A DNA stretch of 64,000 nt from Thalassospira australica (GTDB taxonomy: Bacteria > Pseudomonadota > Alphaproteobacteria > Rhodospirillales > Thalassospiraceae), in assembly GCF_000763295.1 (NCBI RefSeq), contig NZ_JRJE01000008.1, forward strand, positions 104,958-168,957, in the 5' to 3' direction. Made by a program: the position numbers and the translations under genes. Shown here one piece after another: positions 1 to 7,888 of the stretch (its first letter is position 1; each line of letters starts with the position of its first letter). Under the pieces are notes generated by a model that was not told the origin of the DNA, searched no databases, and was given only the letters and a program-made list of their open reading frames with translations.

Positions 1-2
1 GG

Positions 3-146
3 CCAAGCTTTGACGCCTATTTCGTTTATCCTGAAGAATTGCGTCATTCCAAACGAATCGCTGTTTTCCGCGACTTCCTGATCGAGGAAATCTCAAAAGT
101 CAGGGCAAAGGCCGCCGCAGCCGCCAGCGCCGCAGCAGACAAATAG
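3..146 (+). CDS. LysR-family regulator, C-terminal fragment (cut by window edge)
   Basis: The reading frame is open from the window edge to a TAG at 144-146 and encodes the last 47 residues of a protein. The piece FDAYFVYPEELRHSKRIAVF is typical of the end of the effector-binding domain of GcvA-like LysR regulators, where a YPE/H motif precedes a helix (FRDFLIEEI). The tail is rich in Ala and Lys. The DNA-binding half lies outside the window, so its target cannot be inferred. Family call is by pattern recognition only. Confidence 0.7.
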   Translation, partial: PSFDAYFVYPEELRHSKRIAVFRDFLIEEISKVRAKAAAAASAAADK

Positions 147-162
147 AAGCTTCACAGGCTTG

Positions 163-381
163 CTAGGCTCAGGACCTATTAATTTGGTTTGAATGGTTCA
201 CCGGGTTTTTGCGACAAAGTAGCCCGTGCAAACCCGGTGAATCCGAAGGACAGACGTTATGTTTGCAAACTCTGGCGTCAGATCCCTTGGCCGGGATACC
301 AGCCCGCCCGGCAGGTCTTTCCTTGGACTTCACAAATATAACGTCTGCCATTCCAATCAAATTAATAGGTCCTGAGCCTAG
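163..381. repeat. Palindromic MITE-like element, copy 1
   Basis: The outer arms match: GGCTCAGGACCTATTAAT (166-183) against the reverse complement of the right end (362-379), both bordered by CTAG (163-166 and 378-381), so a TA duplication is possible. Inside are a second arm pair (CAGACGTTAT 251-260 with ATAACGTCTG 338-347) and an extra 12-bp stem (TTCACCGGGTTT near 197-208 with AAACCCGGTGAA near 230-241). The centre carries CCTTGGCCGGGATACC, shared with the copy near 13.1 kb. No transposase ORF is present, so it would be a non-autonomous element or a structured intergenic repeat. Confidence 0.8.
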
Positions 382-424
382 ATACACCAACAGCCCGGTT
401 TTTTTTCCGGGCTGTTGGTGTATC
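381..424. other. 18-bp perfect hairpin with T8 loop
   Basis: GATACACCAACAGCCCGG (381-398) is exactly complementary to 407-424, with eight T residues as the loop. It abuts the right end of repeat copy 1. The T run sits in the loop instead of after the stem, so it is not a standard terminator, although it could stop transcription from the upstream LysR gene. Confidence 0.7.
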
Positions 425-726
425 TGGTAGCTGCATAATAAAGGCGCCCGAATCAATCTTCTTGTGCCGCGCCACTCTCCTGAACACGCCATGACGGCGT
501 CGTTACGCCTCGCTTAAACAGGCATCTCACCTGTTCTAATTCAATCATTGCGCCGCAACATCTTCAAATTACTGACATTTTGTTGTCATGCGTATAGCGC
601 ATGGTTGATTTGCCAATTTTCAATTTTTAATCCACCAAAGCCCTACTTATATTTGCATCATAAGTTGTGAGCGGCCGCAAAAAGCGAGATCGCATCAACT
701 GTCCCTGAAGATCGTATGATCCGTCC
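425..726. other. Intergenic stretch without a gene
   Basis: No supported ORF. It holds a small inverted repeat CATGCG-TATAG-CGCATG (587-603) and AT-rich sequence that could carry the promoter of the small-RNA unit starting near 727, for example TTGATT-N17-TAATCC around 606-634. No strong promoter match was found. Confidence 0.4.
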
Positions 727-838
727 GCCGAAACGAAATTCGGCACGGGAGTCTCCCCTAGACTCCCTACGTCTCCCAGACGTAAAGCCTCCCTGTTGAT
801 CTTGCCGGTAGCACCCCCCTGCTACCGGCATTTTTTTT
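727..838 (+). ncRNA. Candidate small RNA 1, C-rich loops
   Basis: Four successive hairpins are visible: GCCGAA/TTCGGC (727-744), GGGAGTC/GACTCCC with loop TCCCCTA (747-767), ACGTCT-CCC-AGACGT (769-783), and a GC-rich terminator followed by T8 (803-838). A single-stranded CCTCCCT (788-794) lies between the last two and is complementary to Shine-Dalgarno sequences. The last hairpin, CCTCCCT and terminator layout recur in the next unit. The design resembles alphaproteobacterial small RNAs with anti-SD loops (the cuckoo or alpha-r type), but no Rfam family can be assigned by eye. The 5' end is a guess. Confidence 0.6.
803..838 (+). terminator. Rho-independent terminator of small RNA 1
   Basis: Stem TGCCGGTAG / CTACCGGCA with a C-rich loop, followed by eight T residues (831-838). 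Confidence 0.85.
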
Positions 839-1070
839 GCTCCCGCACAATAGGTTTGACATCAATATGCAACCTTCATCGGATATTAGATCCCCTTTAT
901 GTAAATTTATTATTTATTTTCAATAATTTAGATAGATACATAAGGCTTTTCTATATTTATGCAGAAAATGCATGGCTGAAAAAGCAATTTGGCAGTGGTC
1001 ATTATCGTCAAAAACGCTATCTTCCTTCTCGAACCGCAGCGGTACACACCGCACCGCGGTAACGAGTTTT
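839..1070. other. AT-rich spacer between small RNA units 1 and 2
   Basis: No supported ORF. The stretch is markedly AT-rich (about 880-985) compared with its surroundings, as expected for a promoter region. TTGGCA at 989-994 could be a -35 box, but no -10 at the usual spacing is convincing. Confidence 0.35.
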
Positions 1071-1205
1071 CTCCCTGACCGAATTTTTCGGTCTTAGCCG
1101 GACGCCTAGTCCGGCTTACCCAGGGCCCTGAGAAGGGTCCTACGTCTCCCAGACGTGAAGCCTCCCTGATAAACTTGCCGGGCATTCGTTGCCCGGCTTT
1201 TTTTT
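1071..1205 (+). ncRNA. Candidate small RNA 2, paralog of unit 1
   Basis: Hairpins in order: ACCGAA/TTCGGT (1078-1092), AGCCGGAC/GTCCGGCT (1096-1116), GGGCCCT/AGGGTCC (1123-1140), ACGTCT-CCC-AGACGT (1142-1156), then free CCTCCCT (1161-1167) and a terminator. From 1141 to 1167 it nearly repeats 768-794 of unit 1, whereas the 5' hairpins differ in sequence but keep similar stems. CTCCCT also occurs at 1071. This points to tandem duplication with conserved 3' architecture. The 5' end is not determined. Confidence 0.6.
1177..1205 (+). terminator. Rho-independent terminator of small RNA 2
   Basis: Stem GCCGGGCA / TGCCCGGC with a short loop, followed by eight T residues. Confidence 0.85.
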
Positions 1206-1385
1206 GCTTTTTTCATATGCCCGCCTACCAGGCCAAAAGCACGCAAATTGCACGCAGCCGTGATCACGCGTCACCGCATCTCGACTTGGCAACAGGCCGG
1301 GAAGATTACACTATGGTGATGACGATACTGTCTGGGCACAGGACCATACCTTCAAAGCCATCAGCATGAATGGAACCACGGCACC

Positions 1386-2753
1386 ATGAAAAGCACGCTT
1401 AGTGCCTTCCTGTTTGGCAAAGACGCCGACAATCATTTGCCAGAACGCGTCCAAAGCGCCATCGAAAAGCAGCAATATGAAAGCGAAAAGCTGATCGGCT
1501 GGGTTCAGCTTCTTCTGGTGACAATCTTTGCAACGCTTTATGCCATCTCGCCAAGCACATCGATGTCAGATGGTTTCCATCCTGTGCCCTGGGCGCTGGG
1601 GTTGTATTATCTGTTCACGCTCAAACGTCTTGCTCTGGCCTATCGCAACGCGCTCAGCAGTTGGTTCCTGACCCTGTCAGTCATTGCCGATATTGGTCTG
1701 TTGATGGTCCTGATCTGGAGCTTCCACATCCAGTACATGCAGCCCGCAAGTTTCTATCTCAAGGCGCCGACGGTCCTTTACGTCTTTATCTTCATCTCCC
1801 TGCGCAGCCTGCGCTTTGATCCACGTTATATTCTGATCGCCGGGGGCACCGCCGCCGCGGGTTGGATCGTCCTGACCGGCTATGTCATCTGGAACGAGGG
1901 CGGCACAGACATGATCACCCGTGATTATGTGACCTATATGACCTCAAACGCCCTTTTGATCGGGGCCGAAATCGATAAAATCATCGCCATTGTGCTGGTT
2001 ACCGCCGTCCTTGCCATCGGGGTGATGCGCGCCAAGCGCTCCTTTATCCGGGCTGTTACCGATGAAATTGCCGCGCGCGATCTGTCACGCTTTGTTTCGC
2101 CTGAAATCGCCGACCGCATCACCCATGCCGATCAACAGATCAAACCGGGCGAAGGGGAAGCCGTCAAAGCCACCGTGATGTTTACCGACATCGAAGGTTT
2201 TTCCTCCATTTCCGAAAAACTGGCACCAAAAGAACTCGCAACGATGCTCAACGAGTATTTCACTGAAACCAGTGCCGTGATTTCCCGCTATGGCGGGGTT
2301 ATCACCCAGTTCGAGGGTGATGCCATGCTGATCACCTTCAATGCGGTTACGCCGGACCCGGATCACGCGCTCAATGCTGTGCGGACAGCCCTTACCATTC
2401 AGGAAATCTCGCAAAGGAGGATTTACAGTTTTGGCGACAAGCTCAAAACCCGGTGCGGGCTTAATACAGGTGAAATTGTCATTGGCGCAATTGGCTCTGA
2501 AAGCCGCCTGACCTTTACGGTGCATGGCGATAACGTCAATATCGCCTCGCGTCTGGAAACGCTGAACAAGGAATTTGGCACCTACATCCTTGCGACCGAG
2601 GACACCGTCGCAGCCTGCGGCAATCATGACGATATCCCCCAATGGACCTCGCGCAAGGACGTCACCGTCCGTGGCCGCGAACAACCAACCCGTATTTTCA
2701 GCATCACCCCAACGAAAACCACCCTGCCGAGAACCGGGTCTGCGGCGCAGTAG
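1386..2753 (+). CDS. Membrane-anchored class III adenylate/guanylate cyclase
   Basis: The 455-residue protein has hydrophobic segments in its first half (roughly 39-55, 70-80, 93-112, 130-141, 150-168 and 195-213) and a class III nucleotidyl cyclase domain from about residue 258. FTDIEGF puts a metal-binding Asp at 268 and FEGDAM the second at 312; later motifs (CGLNTGEIVIGAIG, GDNVNIASRLE) fit the family. It should make cAMP (or cGMP) from the nucleotide triphosphate at the inner membrane in response to an unknown signal sensed by the membrane part. No other CDS is close enough to share an operon. The start is the only in-frame ATG near the N-terminus; the Shine-Dalgarno is weak. Confidence 0.85.
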   Translation: MKSTLSAFLFGKDADNHLPERVQSAIEKQQYESEKLIGWVQLLLVTIFATLYAISPSTSMSDGFHPVPWALGLYYLFTLKRLALAYRNALSSWFLTLSVIADIGLLMVLIWSFHIQYMQPASFYLKAPTVLYVFIFISLRSLRFDPRYILIAGGTAAAGWIVLTGYVIWNEGGTDMITRDYVTYMTSNALLIGAEIDKIIAIVLVTAVLAIGVMRAKRSFIRAVTDEIAARDLSRFVSPEIADRITHADQQIKPGEGEAVKATVMFTDIEGFSSISEKLAPKELATMLNEYFTETSAVISRYGGVITQFEGDAMLITFNAVTPDPDHALNAVRTALTIQEISQRRIYSFGDKLKTRCGLNTGEIVIGAIGSESRLTFTVHGDNVNIASRLETLNKEFGTYILATEDTVAACGNHDDIPQWTSRKDVTVRGREQPTRIFSITPTKTTLPRTGSAAQ

Positions 2754-2810
2754 GAACTCTCACAAAGCGTGGGCCAATCGGCAAACGTAGTGCTGATAGA
2801 AAGCATGCGA

Positions 2811-2849
2811 AAAAATAAAAGCCCGGGGAGCAAGAAGCTCGCCCGGGCT
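2811..2849 (-). terminator. Terminator of minus-strand small RNA A
   Basis: On the minus strand an AGCCCGGG-based stem with GAGC/GCTC extension is followed by TTTTATTTTTT. The T-rich side shows that it acts on minus-strand transcripts, so it does not serve the cyclase gene. Confidence 0.8.
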
Positions 2850-2985
2850 TTGGGGGACAGATGGTCTTGGGGAGACCAGCCAGATGCGCTGCCTTGCCCG
2901 TGGGGTTCAAACGCTTGGGGAGGAAGCGTTCTTTCGGGCCTCGATGCGTCGTGAGGGAGTGCACGGCATCGATGTTTTCGCATCC
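2817..2985 (-). ncRNA. Candidate small RNA A (minus), C-rich loops
   Basis: Read on the minus strand, three hairpins precede the terminator: TCGATGC/GCATCGA (2941-2972) presenting ACTCCCTC, AACGCTT/AAGCGTT (2910-2930) presenting CCTCCCC, and TGGTCT-CCCCA-AGACCA (2862-2878). Each loop is a C-run that could pair with G-rich ribosome binding sites. The third hairpin is identical, base for base, in unit B downstream. The 5' end is placed just after a conserved upstream block and is approximate. No ORF with a ribosome binding site fits the strand. Confidence 0.6.
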
Positions 2986-3069
2986 GACAGTTAGGAATAT
3001 GCCCTTGAAATACGGCTCAAAAATCGGTGTTTGATGACCATTTTCGGGCAGATTGCGGCAATAAAGGCA
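2986..3069 (-). promoter_or_regulatory. Conserved upstream block of small RNA A
   Basis: On the plus strand this block contains GACAG, GGAATATGCCCTTGAA, CCATTTTCGGG and CAATAAAGGCA (3059-3069). The same elements in the same order, and with about the same spacing (69 versus 71 bases from CAG to CAATAAAGGCA), lie upstream of unit B. It probably holds the promoter and an activator site. A -10-like TATTCC can be placed on the minus strand, but the -35 is poor. Confidence 0.5.
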
Positions 3070-3126
3070 ACATGCATTAAGGCATAGGGCATATAATGCG
3101 GCGCTGTACTGCGCCGAAAACCGGGC

Positions 3127-3155
3127 AAAAAAAAGGGGCGGGATAAACCCGCCCC
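3127..3155 (-). terminator. Terminator of minus-strand small RNA B
   Basis: GGGGCGGG-TTTAT-CCCGCCCC followed by eight T residues on the minus strand. Confidence 0.85.
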
Positions 3156-3285
3156 AGATATTCGGGGTCATTCATGGTCTTGGGGAGACCACGTCAGCCG
3201 GGGCATTTCAGGTGGGGGAACAACCTGAAAACACTCGGATCAACATCGTGAGGGGGGACAAAGATTGTTGACCACGTCCTCGACT
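3127..3285 (-). ncRNA. Candidate small RNA B (minus), paralog of A
   Basis: On the minus strand: a GGTCAACA/TGTTGATCC hairpin (3237-3274) with loop region CCCCCCTC, TTTCAGGT/ACCTGAAA (3206-3230) with loop CCCCC, TGGTCT-CCCCA-AGACCA (3175-3191), then the terminator. The order and C-rich loops match unit A while the stems differ, which is what selection on loop sequence would produce. The duplication includes the upstream block. Confidence 0.6.
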
Positions 3286-3371
3286 GACAGGTGTGAATGT
3301 GCCTTTGAATCAAGGCGGGAAAACAGGTCACATAGGGCCATTTCGGGGCGAATTGTGTTTCAATAAAGGCA
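3286..3371 (-). promoter_or_regulatory. Conserved upstream block of small RNA B
   Basis: Contains GACAG, TGAATGTGCCTTTGAA, CCATTTCGGGG and CAATAAAGGCA (3361-3371), in the same order as the block upstream of unit A. Confidence 0.5.
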
Positions 3372-3515
3372 GATCGCATCCAATCCCTTGATTTCATTAA
3401 CCCCGATCATGATCTAATCAAGGGTGCATCGGCAATCGGGCAGGTCTGATCTAGCACCCTGTCGGAAAACAATCTGAACACAGGCTGACGCACACCATAT
3501 GACGACGACCCCGCC

Positions 3516-3584
3516 GATATCTTGGGGGATATCCCGTACGTCCGGGGGTTTTGTTTGTGCCGACCGATGGCTGGGGGATCGGTC
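3516..3584. other. Two G-loop hairpins ahead of the EF-G-like gene
   Basis: GATATC-TTGGGG-GATATC (3516-3533) and GACCGAT/ATCGGTC with loop GGCTGGGGG (3562-3584) end ten bases before the Shine-Dalgarno. Read as mRNA leader, they present G-runs. Read on the minus strand, they present CCCCAA and CCCCC, like units A and B, so this may be a degraded third paralog. No terminator was found for a minus-strand transcript. Confidence 0.45.
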
Positions 3585-3605
3585 TTGCTCGTCAAGGAGA
3601 TGCCA

Positions 3606-5669
3606 ATGCCCACAAGTGCGCGCGCGACATCAACACCCACAACGTCACACTCACCTCGGGTTGCCGCCCTGATTGGCCCGTATTCCAGCGGCAAAACATC
3701 CCTGCTTGAAAGCCTGCTTCTGGCAACAGGTGGCCTTCACCGCAAGGGATCTGTGCGTGATCATAATACGGTTGGGGATGCCAGTGCAGAATCCCGATCG
3801 CGGAACATGAGCACCGAACTCACCTGTGCGCGAACAACCTATCTCGGCGAAGAATGGCATTTCATTGATTGTCCGGGATCTGTCGATTTTGCCCAGGATG
3901 CCCGCGAAGCAGCAATGGTCTGTGACGTTGCAATCGTCGTTGTCGACCCGGACCCAAGCCGGGTGATGACTGTGGCACCGATCCTTAAGTTTCTTGATCG
4001 CAACCGCGTTCCCCACCTGATTTTCATTAACAAGACCGACCATGCCAGTGTGCGTTTACGCATCTGTCTTGATGCGTTGCAGGCCATTTCCGAACGCCCG
4101 CTTGTGATGCGGGAAATTCCCATTCGGGCTTCCAAAGACACAGAAGAGCACATCACGGGCTTTGTCGATATCGTGTCCGAACGCGCCTATGCCTATCTCG
4201 AAGGACAGCCATCCCAACTCACCGCCTTGCCATCCAGCGCCAAAAACCGTGAGGCCGAGGCACGCGAAGGGTTGCTTGAAACACTGGCCGACTTTGATGA
4301 CGCCCTGCTTGAACAGATCCTTGAAGATCAGGAACCGGCCGCCGAAACCATCTATGCCAACCTTGAACGGGATCTGGCCCGGGATCTGATTGTGCCGGTC
4401 TTTTTCGGATCGGCTGAACATGACCATGGCATTATCCGTTTGCTTAAGGCCCTGCGCCACGAAGCCCCGTCGTCAGACGTTTGTGCTCACCGACTGGGCA
4501 TTGATCCCACCCCGGATCAAAACATCGTACAGGTTTTCAAAACCGTTCATCTTTCCCATGCCGGGCGGTTTTGCTTTGCCCGCATTTTGTCTGGCAGCCT
4601 TTCCAATGGTGATACACTGGGCGCGGACAAGGTATCGGGGCTTTGCACGGTGTTTAGCGAAAAGCATGAAAAGCTTGATCACGGCACAACCGGGTCGATT
4701 GTTGGCCTGCCCCGGATGGAACATTTACGCACGGGCAGCCTTGTTAGTCCGGATGGGCTGCACGACAGTCTCTGGCCCGATCCCCTGCCCCCGCTGTATG
4801 AAATCGGGCTAGAGGTCACAAAACCCGGCGATGACGTCAAACTGACCGAAGCACTCCGTCATATCTGTGAACAGGACCGTTCTCTTGGCTTTGGTCACCA
4901 TCCCGGCACCGGTCAACTGCTGCTGTCTGGTCAGGGCGACATTCATCTCCAATCGGCTTTGGCCCATTTGGCGACCCATTATCATCTTGAAATCACAAGC
5001 GTGCCGGTTTTGACCGGCTATCAGGAAACCGTCCGCAAACCGGCCACCGCACGGGGACGTTACAAAAAGCAGACCGGCGGGCATGGGCAATTTGGCGATG
5101 CCGAAATTGAAATTCGCCCGCTTGGACGTGGTGACGGATTTGAATTCAGCGAACATATTGTCGGCGGGGCCATTCCCCGGCAATATATCCCTGCCGTTGA
5201 AAAGGGTGTGCGTGATGGCCTGCGGTCCGGGCCGCTTGGCTTTCCGGTAATGGATATTGCTGTCAAACTGGTGGATGGATCATTCCATACAGTGGACAGT
5301 TCTGATCAGGCCTTCCAAATGGCCGGACGTATTGCAATTGGCGAGGCGCTTAAAAACGCAGGTCCGACCCTGTTGGAACCCATCGACATTTGCAAGGTCT
5401 CCGTTCCATCGGACTTTACGTCAAAGGCACAACGTTTGGTCAGTGCGCGCCGGGGGCAAATCCTTGGCTTCAATGCCAAGGACGGCTGGCAAGGCTGGGA
5501 CGAGATCGAGGTGCAAATTCCCACATCGGAAACCGTTGATATCGTGACCGAGCTGCGCTCTTTGTCGCAGGGCACCGGCTTTTTCACCCGCCATTATTCC
5601 CACATGCAGGAACTTGCGGGGAAACATGCCGACGCAGTTGTTAACCAACATCGCGCATCCGGGAAATAA
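3606..5669 (+). CDS. EF-G-like translational GTPase
   Basis: A 687-residue protein with the EF-G domain plan: P-loop GPYSSGKT (24-31), G3 DCPGSVDF (88-95), G4 NKTD (142-145), then domains II-V (TRGRYKKQTGGHGQFGDAEIEI around the domain IV start). In canonical EF-G, G3 is DTPGHVDF; here the His that positions the catalytic water is Ser92, and the RGITI switch motif is not recognisable. It therefore belongs with the divergent EF-G-like group, not with housekeeping FusA, and its function is not established. ATG 3606 is chosen because AAGGAG at 3594-3599 is well spaced; ATG 3600 is too close. It stands alone. Confidence 0.85.
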   Translation: MPTSARATSTPTTSHSPRVAALIGPYSSGKTSLLESLLLATGGLHRKGSVRDHNTVGDASAESRSRNMSTELTCARTTYLGEEWHFIDCPGSVDFAQDAREAAMVCDVAIVVVDPDPSRVMTVAPILKFLDRNRVPHLIFINKTDHASVRLRICLDALQAISERPLVMREIPIRASKDTEEHITGFVDIVSERAYAYLEGQPSQLTALPSSAKNREAEAREGLLETLADFDDALLEQILEDQEPAAETIYANLERDLARDLIVPVFFGSAEHDHGIIRLLKALRHEAPSSDVCAHRLGIDPTPDQNIVQVFKTVHLSHAGRFCFARILSGSLSNGDTLGADKVSGLCTVFSEKHEKLDHGTTGSIVGLPRMEHLRTGSLVSPDGLHDSLWPDPLPPLYEIGLEVTKPGDDVKLTEALRHICEQDRSLGFGHHPGTGQLLLSGQGDIHLQSALAHLATHYHLEITSVPVLTGYQETVRKPATARGRYKKQTGGHGQFGDAEIEIRPLGRGDGFEFSEHIVGGAIPRQYIPAVEKGVRDGLRSGPLGFPVMDIAVKLVDGSFHTVDSSDQAFQMAGRIAIGEALKNAGPTLLEPIDICKVSVPSDFTSKAQRLVSARRGQILGFNAKDGWQGWDEIEVQIPTSETVDIVTELRSLSQGTGFFTRHYSHMQELAGKHADAVVNQHRASGK

Positions 5670-5700
5670 GCTGTTTTTCAGCCCCGCAATAACCACATTT

Positions 5701-5727
5701 TTTGTAATAGAATTGATCTATTACAAA
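5701..5727. promoter_or_regulatory. OxyR-type operator upstream of dps
   Basis: A perfect 11-bp-arm inverted repeat, TTTGTAATAGA-N5-TCTATTACAAA. Its core is ATAG-N7-CTAT (5707-5721), one half of the published OxyR consensus. It lies about 100 bp before the dps start. PerR/Fur-type binding is an alternative, because the outer arms are AT-rich. Confidence 0.6.
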
Positions 5728-5824
5728 TCATTGAATCATTGATTGGCCTATCTTTCCGCCATGAGAGATACTCTGTCCAAAGAGAGAGCAACTGGGGGTC
5801 CCCACCCCGCGAAAGGAGATAAAC

Positions 5825-6295
5825 ATGCAGATCGATATCGGTATTAATGAATCCAACCGCACGCAAATCGCCGACGGCCTTGGCCGCGTTCTGGCTGATT
5901 CCTATGCGCTGTATCTGAAAACCCATAACTTCCACTGGAACGTGACGGGTCCGATGTTCCAGACCCTGCACACCATGTTCGAAGAACAGTATACCGAACT
6001 GGCCACTGCCGTTGACGAGATTGCTGAACGTATTCGTTCGCTCGGTGCCTATGCCCCGGCCAGCTTCTCGGCCTATGCCGAACTGACCTCGATCGAGGAA
6101 GAAAAAGGTGTTCCGGCCGCCAAGGACATGATCGGCCAGCTGGTCGAAGGCCACGAAACCCTGATCAAAACCGCGCGTTCGCTTTATCCGATTTGTGATA
6201 GCTCCGACGATGATGCCACCGCAGACCTTCTGACCGCCCGTATTCAGGTTCACGAAAAAACCGCATGGATGCTGCGTTCCCTGCTGGAAGGCTGA
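5825..6295 (+). CDS. dps: Dps-family ferritin-like DNA-protection protein
   Basis: 156 residues, normal Dps length. [12 protein letters not shown] followed by [26 protein letters not shown] carries the His, Asp and Glu ligands of the inter-subunit ferroxidase site. The protein should form a 12-mer that oxidises Fe(II) with hydrogen peroxide and protects DNA. Start ATG 5825 follows AAAGGAG with good spacing. The palindrome at 5701-5727 with an OxyR half-site, together with oxyR at 17 kb, suggests peroxide induction. A terminator follows, so it is probably monocistronic. Confidence 0.92.
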   Translation: MQIDIGINESNRTQIADGLGRVLADSYALYLKTHNFHWNVTGPMFQTLHTMFEEQYTELATAVDEIAERIRSLGAYAPASFSAYAELTSIEEEKGVPAAKDMIGQLVEGHETLIKTARSLYPICDSSDDDATADLLTARIQVHEKTAWMLRSLLEG

Positions 6296-6317
6296 TCTCG
6301 GCCAAACAGTTGAAAAC

Positions 6318-6351
6318 AAAAAACGGCCCAGATATTTCCGGGCCGTTTTTT
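6318..6351. terminator. Bidirectional terminator, dps / amidase
   Basis: ACGGCCC / GGGCCGT stem (6323-6346) with A6 before and T5 after, serving both convergent genes. Confidence 0.85.
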
Positions 6352-6371
6352 ATAGATCACCTCAAACAGGC

Positions 6372-7685
6372 CTATCCAAACAGCGGATCAATCTGACGCG
6401 CTGCCCCCAAAACCACCTGATCCTGCCCATGCGGGGCTGCAATCATCAGTGCTGCGGGCACAGCTTCGCCTTCGACATGAACCGGCATCGATATTGCGCA
6501 GGCATCCAGCAGATTAAGCATGCCGGTATTGCGCAGCATCAGCGGGTTCAGCGTCTCAATATCCGCTTCGACTTCGGCAATTTTTGGCGCCATCATCGGC
6601 AGGGTCGGCGCGATCATGACGTCCACCGCTGCCATTGCCGCGCCAAACTGCGAAATCACATCGGTGCGCTTGGCATAGGCATCAATCAGATCATCCTTTG
6701 ACAGGCTTTCGGCAAATTTCAAACGCGACAGAACATACGGATCGCCACAGGTTTCAAGCTTATCGAAATCCCCCGAATAGATCGCATGCGCTTCGGCTGA
6801 AACAAGGTTTCGGATCAAAAAGGCATTTTCCGCGACAAAACCAAGATCGACTTCAACCACCTCATGTCCTGCTGTGCGCAAGGTATCACACACCATATCG
6901 AAATCAGCCCGCACCCGGTCTGACAAATCATTGACAAACGCATTGACCGGCACACCGATCCGAAGCGGTTTTTGATTGCCACTGTCACGGGCAACCGTCT
7001 GGCCCGACATCACCTCAAACACGGTGATTGCAGTTTGTAAATCAGGTGCGAGCGGACCCGGCGTATCGAACCCGGTTGCCAGCGGCAATATGCCATCACG
7101 CGGCACGCTCAGACGACTTGGCTTAAAGCCATAAAGCCCGTTGATCGCGGACGGGATGCGAATGGACCCCCCCGTATCCGTCCCCAGTGCAAAATCCACC
7201 AGACCCAACCCGCAACTCACCCCCGCACCGGATGATGAGCCGCCCGGAATTCCTTCGGGATCAAACACATTGCCCGGCGTACCGTAATGAGGGTTCAGGC
7301 CAACACCGGAATAGGCAAACTCGCTCATGCTCGTGCGCCCGAACGGAATGGCACCGGCCGCCTTGACCAACCCCACGACATCGCAATCGGCATCCGCAGG
7401 CGCGCAGTCCATCAGAAGTTTCGATGCCGCTGTTGTTTTTTGCCCTTCTTCATCAAACAGATCCTTGATCGACACCAGCATCCCCGCAAGCGGCAAACCC
7501 GGATTGGCCTTCACACGCTCTTCGGCCATGGCAGCAGCCTTTAGAATGCGCTCCTCATCAAACTCGACAAAGATTTTGCCCTTGAGATCGCCAAGTTCAT
7601 TGACCTTGTCGATTGCCGCTTGTGCCTTGTCGATTATCGCGCCCATTGGCTGCCTCATGCTGTTATTTTTGATTTGAAACGGCAT
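6372..7685 (-). CDS. Amidase signature-family hydrolase
   Basis: 437 residues with the Ser-cisSer-Lys triad of the amidase signature family: Lys74 in SIKDLFD, the GGSSSG loop (148-153) and Ser174 in TGGS. The following stretch IRIPSAINGLYGFKP is also characteristic. It hydrolyses an amide bond, but the substrate cannot be read from sequence; it is not gatA, because no gatB or gatC neighbours are present and housekeeping GatA is normally longer (about 490 residues). An internal Met10 is an alternative start. It is convergent with dps and divergent from msrP, and appears to be monocistronic. Confidence 0.85.
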   Translation of the reverse strand: MPFQIKNNSMRQPMGAIIDKAQAAIDKVNELGDLKGKIFVEFDEERILKAAAMAEERVKANPGLPLAGMLVSIKDLFDEEGQKTTAASKLLMDCAPADADCDVVGLVKAAGAIPFGRTSMSEFAYSGVGLNPHYGTPGNVFDPEGIPGGSSSGAGVSCGLGLVDFALGTDTGGSIRIPSAINGLYGFKPSRLSVPRDGILPLATGFDTPGPLAPDLQTAITVFEVMSGQTVARDSGNQKPLRIGVPVNAFVNDLSDRVRADFDMVCDTLRTAGHEVVEVDLGFVAENAFLIRNLVSAEAHAIYSGDFDKLETCGDPYVLSRLKFAESLSKDDLIDAYAKRTDVISQFGAAMAAVDVMIAPTLPMMAPKIAEVEADIETLNPLMLRNTGMLNLLDACAISMPVHVEGEAVPAALMIAAPHGQDQVVLGAARQIDPLFG

Positions 7686-7888
7686 ATGATTTTGGCGCCG
7701 CCCATAACTGTTTCTTCAGTCATAGGCCCGCGCCATGATTGGATCAAGGATCGGATCAGGAATTTCACCCGTACAGGGATTACGGCAACACGGTGAAACG
7801 GATGGCTTTTCACCAACTGATCACCGATGCGTGACTTGCCCAAATCGGCTTTTGCAGGGACATTGGAATAACGCAACTGGAGGACACC

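Noticed and set aside
169..492. Open frames inside repeat copy 1 on both strands
   Set aside because: Created by the palindrome itself; the copy near 13.1 kb does not keep a matching frame.
796..1185. Short frames over the small-RNA units
   Set aside because: No ribosome site, and hairpins and terminators explain the conservation better.
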